DNA of 23,067 nt from Bacteroidaceae bacterium (GTDB taxonomy: Bacteria; Bacteroidota; Bacteroidia; Bacteroidales; Bacteroidaceae). This document shows positions 21,629 through 23,067 of this stretch, piece after piece. Positions within the stretch are counted from its first letter, which is position 1, and each line of letters starts with the position of its first letter. The notes beneath the pieces are model-generated. The model was not told the DNA's origin, did not search any database, and saw only the letters and a list, made by a program, of their open reading frames with translations. A program made the position numbers and the translations under genes. Where the stretch lies: positions 1 to 23,067 of the forward strand of contig JAFYYO010000036.1 of NCBI GenBank assembly GCA_017557475.1, given 5' to 3'.

Positions 21629-22626
21629 CCACGCTCCATAAGTTGGCCGGCATCATGATGTCGGCCTTCTTTGTCTTGTGCACGGACCTCTCGGCACAGA
21701 CTCTAACGCCTGAGAATCAAGTCATTGCCCTTCGTCACATTATCGAGCAAACGAGCGACATCTCTCAGCGCAAAGCCGCCCTGAAGTTGTTGGCAAATAC
21801 GGGAACCTATCAGGCTTTGACTTTCGCTGCCACACAGCTTCAGTACGGAGATTTGGCATATACTGCAGCCCAAACGATTTGGACGATTCTCTCCAATCAT
21901 CCTGAGTATAATGGTGCTGAGACGCGCCAAACGCTCAATTCTATCCTGCCCTTGCTCAAGTTGAACCAAAGGAGTCAGGCTAAGGCTTGGCTCAAAGCCG
22001 CTAACAAGAACGAGGAAGGCTTCGTCTGTCTCTTCAACGGAAAGGACCTCGAAGGTTGGAAAGGTCTCGTTGAGAACCCGATTGCCCGCTCGAAGATGAG
22101 TGCTGAGCAGCTTGCTGAAGCACAGAAGAAGGCTGATGAACTGATGAAGAAGGATTGGATTGTGGAGAATGGCGACCTCGTTTATATCGGTCACGGATGG
22201 GACAACATCTGCACAATTAAGGACTATGCCGACTTCGAGTTGCTCGTTGATTGGCGTCTCGACCCCAACGGCAAAGAGCCCGATGCAGGCGTTTATCTGC
22301 GTGGTGCACCACAAGTTCAAATATGGGATATCCGTCGCACGAATGTTGGTGCTCAAGTTGGTTCAGGCGGTCTCTACAACAATCAGAAGAATCCCTCGAC
22401 TCCGACGAGTGTTGAGGACAACAAGTTGGGCGAATGGAACACCTTCCGCATCATTATGAAGGGCGAGAAAGTGACGGTTTGGCTGAATGGCGTAAAGGTT
22501 GTAGATGACGTTGTTCTCGAGAACTATTGGGACCGCAAACTGCCCATCTTCCCCAAAGAGCAGATTGAAATGCAGGCTCACGGCAGCCGTTGCTACTTCA
22601 GAAACATCTATGTTAAAGAACTCTAG
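21616..22626 (+). CDS. Secreted DUF1080 (3-keto-disaccharide hydrolase-like) protein
   Basis: 336 aa. The ATG at 21616 lies within the end of mce and gives a plausible signal peptide (to about residue 27, FFVLCTDLSA|QT). Residues 28–130 are helical and unassigned, with an AALKLLANTGTYQALTFAAT pattern that looks HEAT-like. Residues about 136–336 are a DUF1080 (PF06439) concanavalin-like fold: FVCLFNGKDLEGWKG, WIVENGDLVYIG, DFELLVDWRLDPNG, PDAGVYLRG, WNTFRIIMKGEKVTVWLNG and QAHGSRCYFRNIYVKEL. Some DUF1080 proteins hydrolyse 3-keto-glycosides; the substrate here is unknown. It is probably periplasmic. It shares a transcript with mce and probably with fmt, whose likely start overlaps its last 17 nt. 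Confidence 0.85.
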   Translation: MRRITTLHKLAGIMMSAFFVLCTDLSAQTLTPENQVIALRHIIEQTSDISQRKAALKLLANTGTYQALTFAATQLQYGDLAYTAAQTIWTILSNHPEYNGAETRQTLNSILPLLKLNQRSQAKAWLKAANKNEEGFVCLFNGKDLEGWKGLVENPIARSKMSAEQLAEAQKKADELMKKDWIVENGDLVYIGHGWDNICTIKDYADFELLVDWRLDPNGKEPDAGVYLRGAPQVQIWDIRRTNVGAQVGSGGLYNNQKNPSTPTSVEDNKLGEWNTFRIIMKGEKVTVWLNGVKVVDDVVLENYWDRKLPIFPKEQIEMQAHGSRCYFRNIYVKEL

Positions 22627-23067
22627 CCCCTCAACCCCAACCTTATCCTCCCCCTTCACGGGGGAGTTAGAGGGGGTCCGTATAGTCTTCATGGGCACAC
22701 CCGACTTCGCGGTGCAGAGCCTCAAACGTCTTGTTGAGGAGGGCTTCGATGTAGTCGGAGTCGTTACGATGCCGGACAAAGCTATCGGCAGGCATCACGA
22801 TGTCTTGCAAAGCAGTCCTGTCAAGAAGTTCGCTCTCAAGAAAGGTATTCCCGTCCTGCAACCTGAGAAGCTTCGCGACGAGACTTTCCTTGCAGAACTC
22901 AAGGCTTTGAAGCCCGACTTGCAGATAGTCGTCGCTTTCCGAATGCTTCCTGAAGTGGTTTGGAGCCTGCCTCCTCTTGGCACCTTTAATCTTCACGCCG
23001 CACTCCTACCTCAGTATCGAGGTGCAGCCCCCATCAATTGGGCAATCATCAACGGCGACAAAGAAAC
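22610..23067 (+). CDS. fmt: Methionyl-tRNA formyltransferase (partial, 3' end outside window)
   Basis: It formylates initiator Met-tRNA with 10-formyl-tetrahydrofolate. Visible: VRIVFMGTPDFAV (first beta strand and loop), MPDKAIGRHH, SPVKKFALKKG, LQIVVAFRMLPEVVW and the active-site block FNLHAALLPQYRGAAPINWA with Asn and His. The reading frame ends at the window edge. The start needs care: the ATG at 22691 would delete the first beta strand (VRIVF) that every Fmt needs. The only in-frame ATG before it is 22610, inside the DUF1080 gene. That gives a 23-residue leader (MLKNSSPSTPTLSSPFTGEL and so on) mostly encoded by a repeat element. A non-ATG start is the alternative. Confidence 0.88.
   Translation, partial: MLKNSSPSTPTLSSPFTGELEGVRIVFMGTPDFAVQSLKRLVEEGFDVVGVVTMPDKAIGRHHDVLQSSPVKKFALKKGIPVLQPEKLRDETFLAELKALKPDLQIVVAFRMLPEVVWSLPPLGTFNLHAALLPQYRGAAPINWAIINGDKE
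22642..22678 (+). repeat. Dispersed GC-rich palindromic element, copy 3, at the fmt start
   Basis: It contains a perfect CTCCCC-cttcacg-GGGGAG hairpin followed by TTAGAGGGGGTC, and is 30/37 identical by eye to 2692–2728. It covers the codons just before Fmt VRIVF. Confidence 0.85.

Noticed and set aside
1..23067. tRNA, rRNA or insertion sequence
   Set aside because: No cloverleaf, rRNA core or transposase sequence was recognised on either strand by eye.

Overview
The window comes from a Bacteroidota chromosome, order Bacteroidales, most likely a Prevotellaceae member. Evidence: nearly every transcription unit has a Bacteroidota-type promoter (−7 box TAnnTTTG, with TTTG or TTG 19–21 nt upstream and no E. 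coli-like −10/−35). There is a BspA-like leucine-rich-repeat protein with a dockerin-like tail, an OprO/P-type porin, a eukaryote-like GH13 glycogen branching enzyme, and methylmalonyl-CoA epimerase (succinate/propionate metabolism). Leaders are A-rich and lack Shine-Dalgarno sites.

Layout. 1–113 is the start of an ABC ATPase (−). 551–3854 (−) is a MORN-repeat envelope protein followed by glgB, probably one unit ending in a strong terminator. 3978–5735 (−) is dnaX, divergent from a + pair at 5858–6553 (FtsB/DivIC-like division protein and a small membrane protein). 6647–7507 (−) is an orphan NusG-like antiterminator. 7593–9123 (−) is a decayed BspA-like LRR gene. 9414–15056 (−) is a four-gene run: leuB, an outer-membrane porin, a large DUF6057-like membrane protein, and a lipoprotein with a CxxCH haem-binding motif plus a TolB-like propeller. 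15788–20810 (−) is leuA-leuC-leuD plus a second LeuA-family gene whose pocket residues fit (R)-citramalate synthase (cimA). 21224–23067 (+) is mce, a DUF1080 secreted protein and the start of fmt.

Metabolic logic. leuA, leuCD and leuB make leucine from 2-ketoisovalerate. With citramalate synthase, the same isomerase and dehydrogenase would also make 2-ketobutyrate from pyruvate and acetyl-CoA, giving a threonine-independent isoleucine route.

The least expected content is repetitive. (1) Four intergenic arrays share an exact 22-bp period; one is eight units long, and short dyads recur at unit junctions with arms that change together. (2) Many heptanucleotide arrays lie in leaders, between divergent promoters, filling a convergent junction, and inside a lipoprotein signal-peptide sequence where copy change would shift frame. 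(3) A GC-rich palindromic element occurs three times; two copies are translated in the same reading frame, in the porin and at the start of Fmt. (4) Two tandem ~170-bp nested inverted repeats with AT-rich centres lie upstream of leuB.
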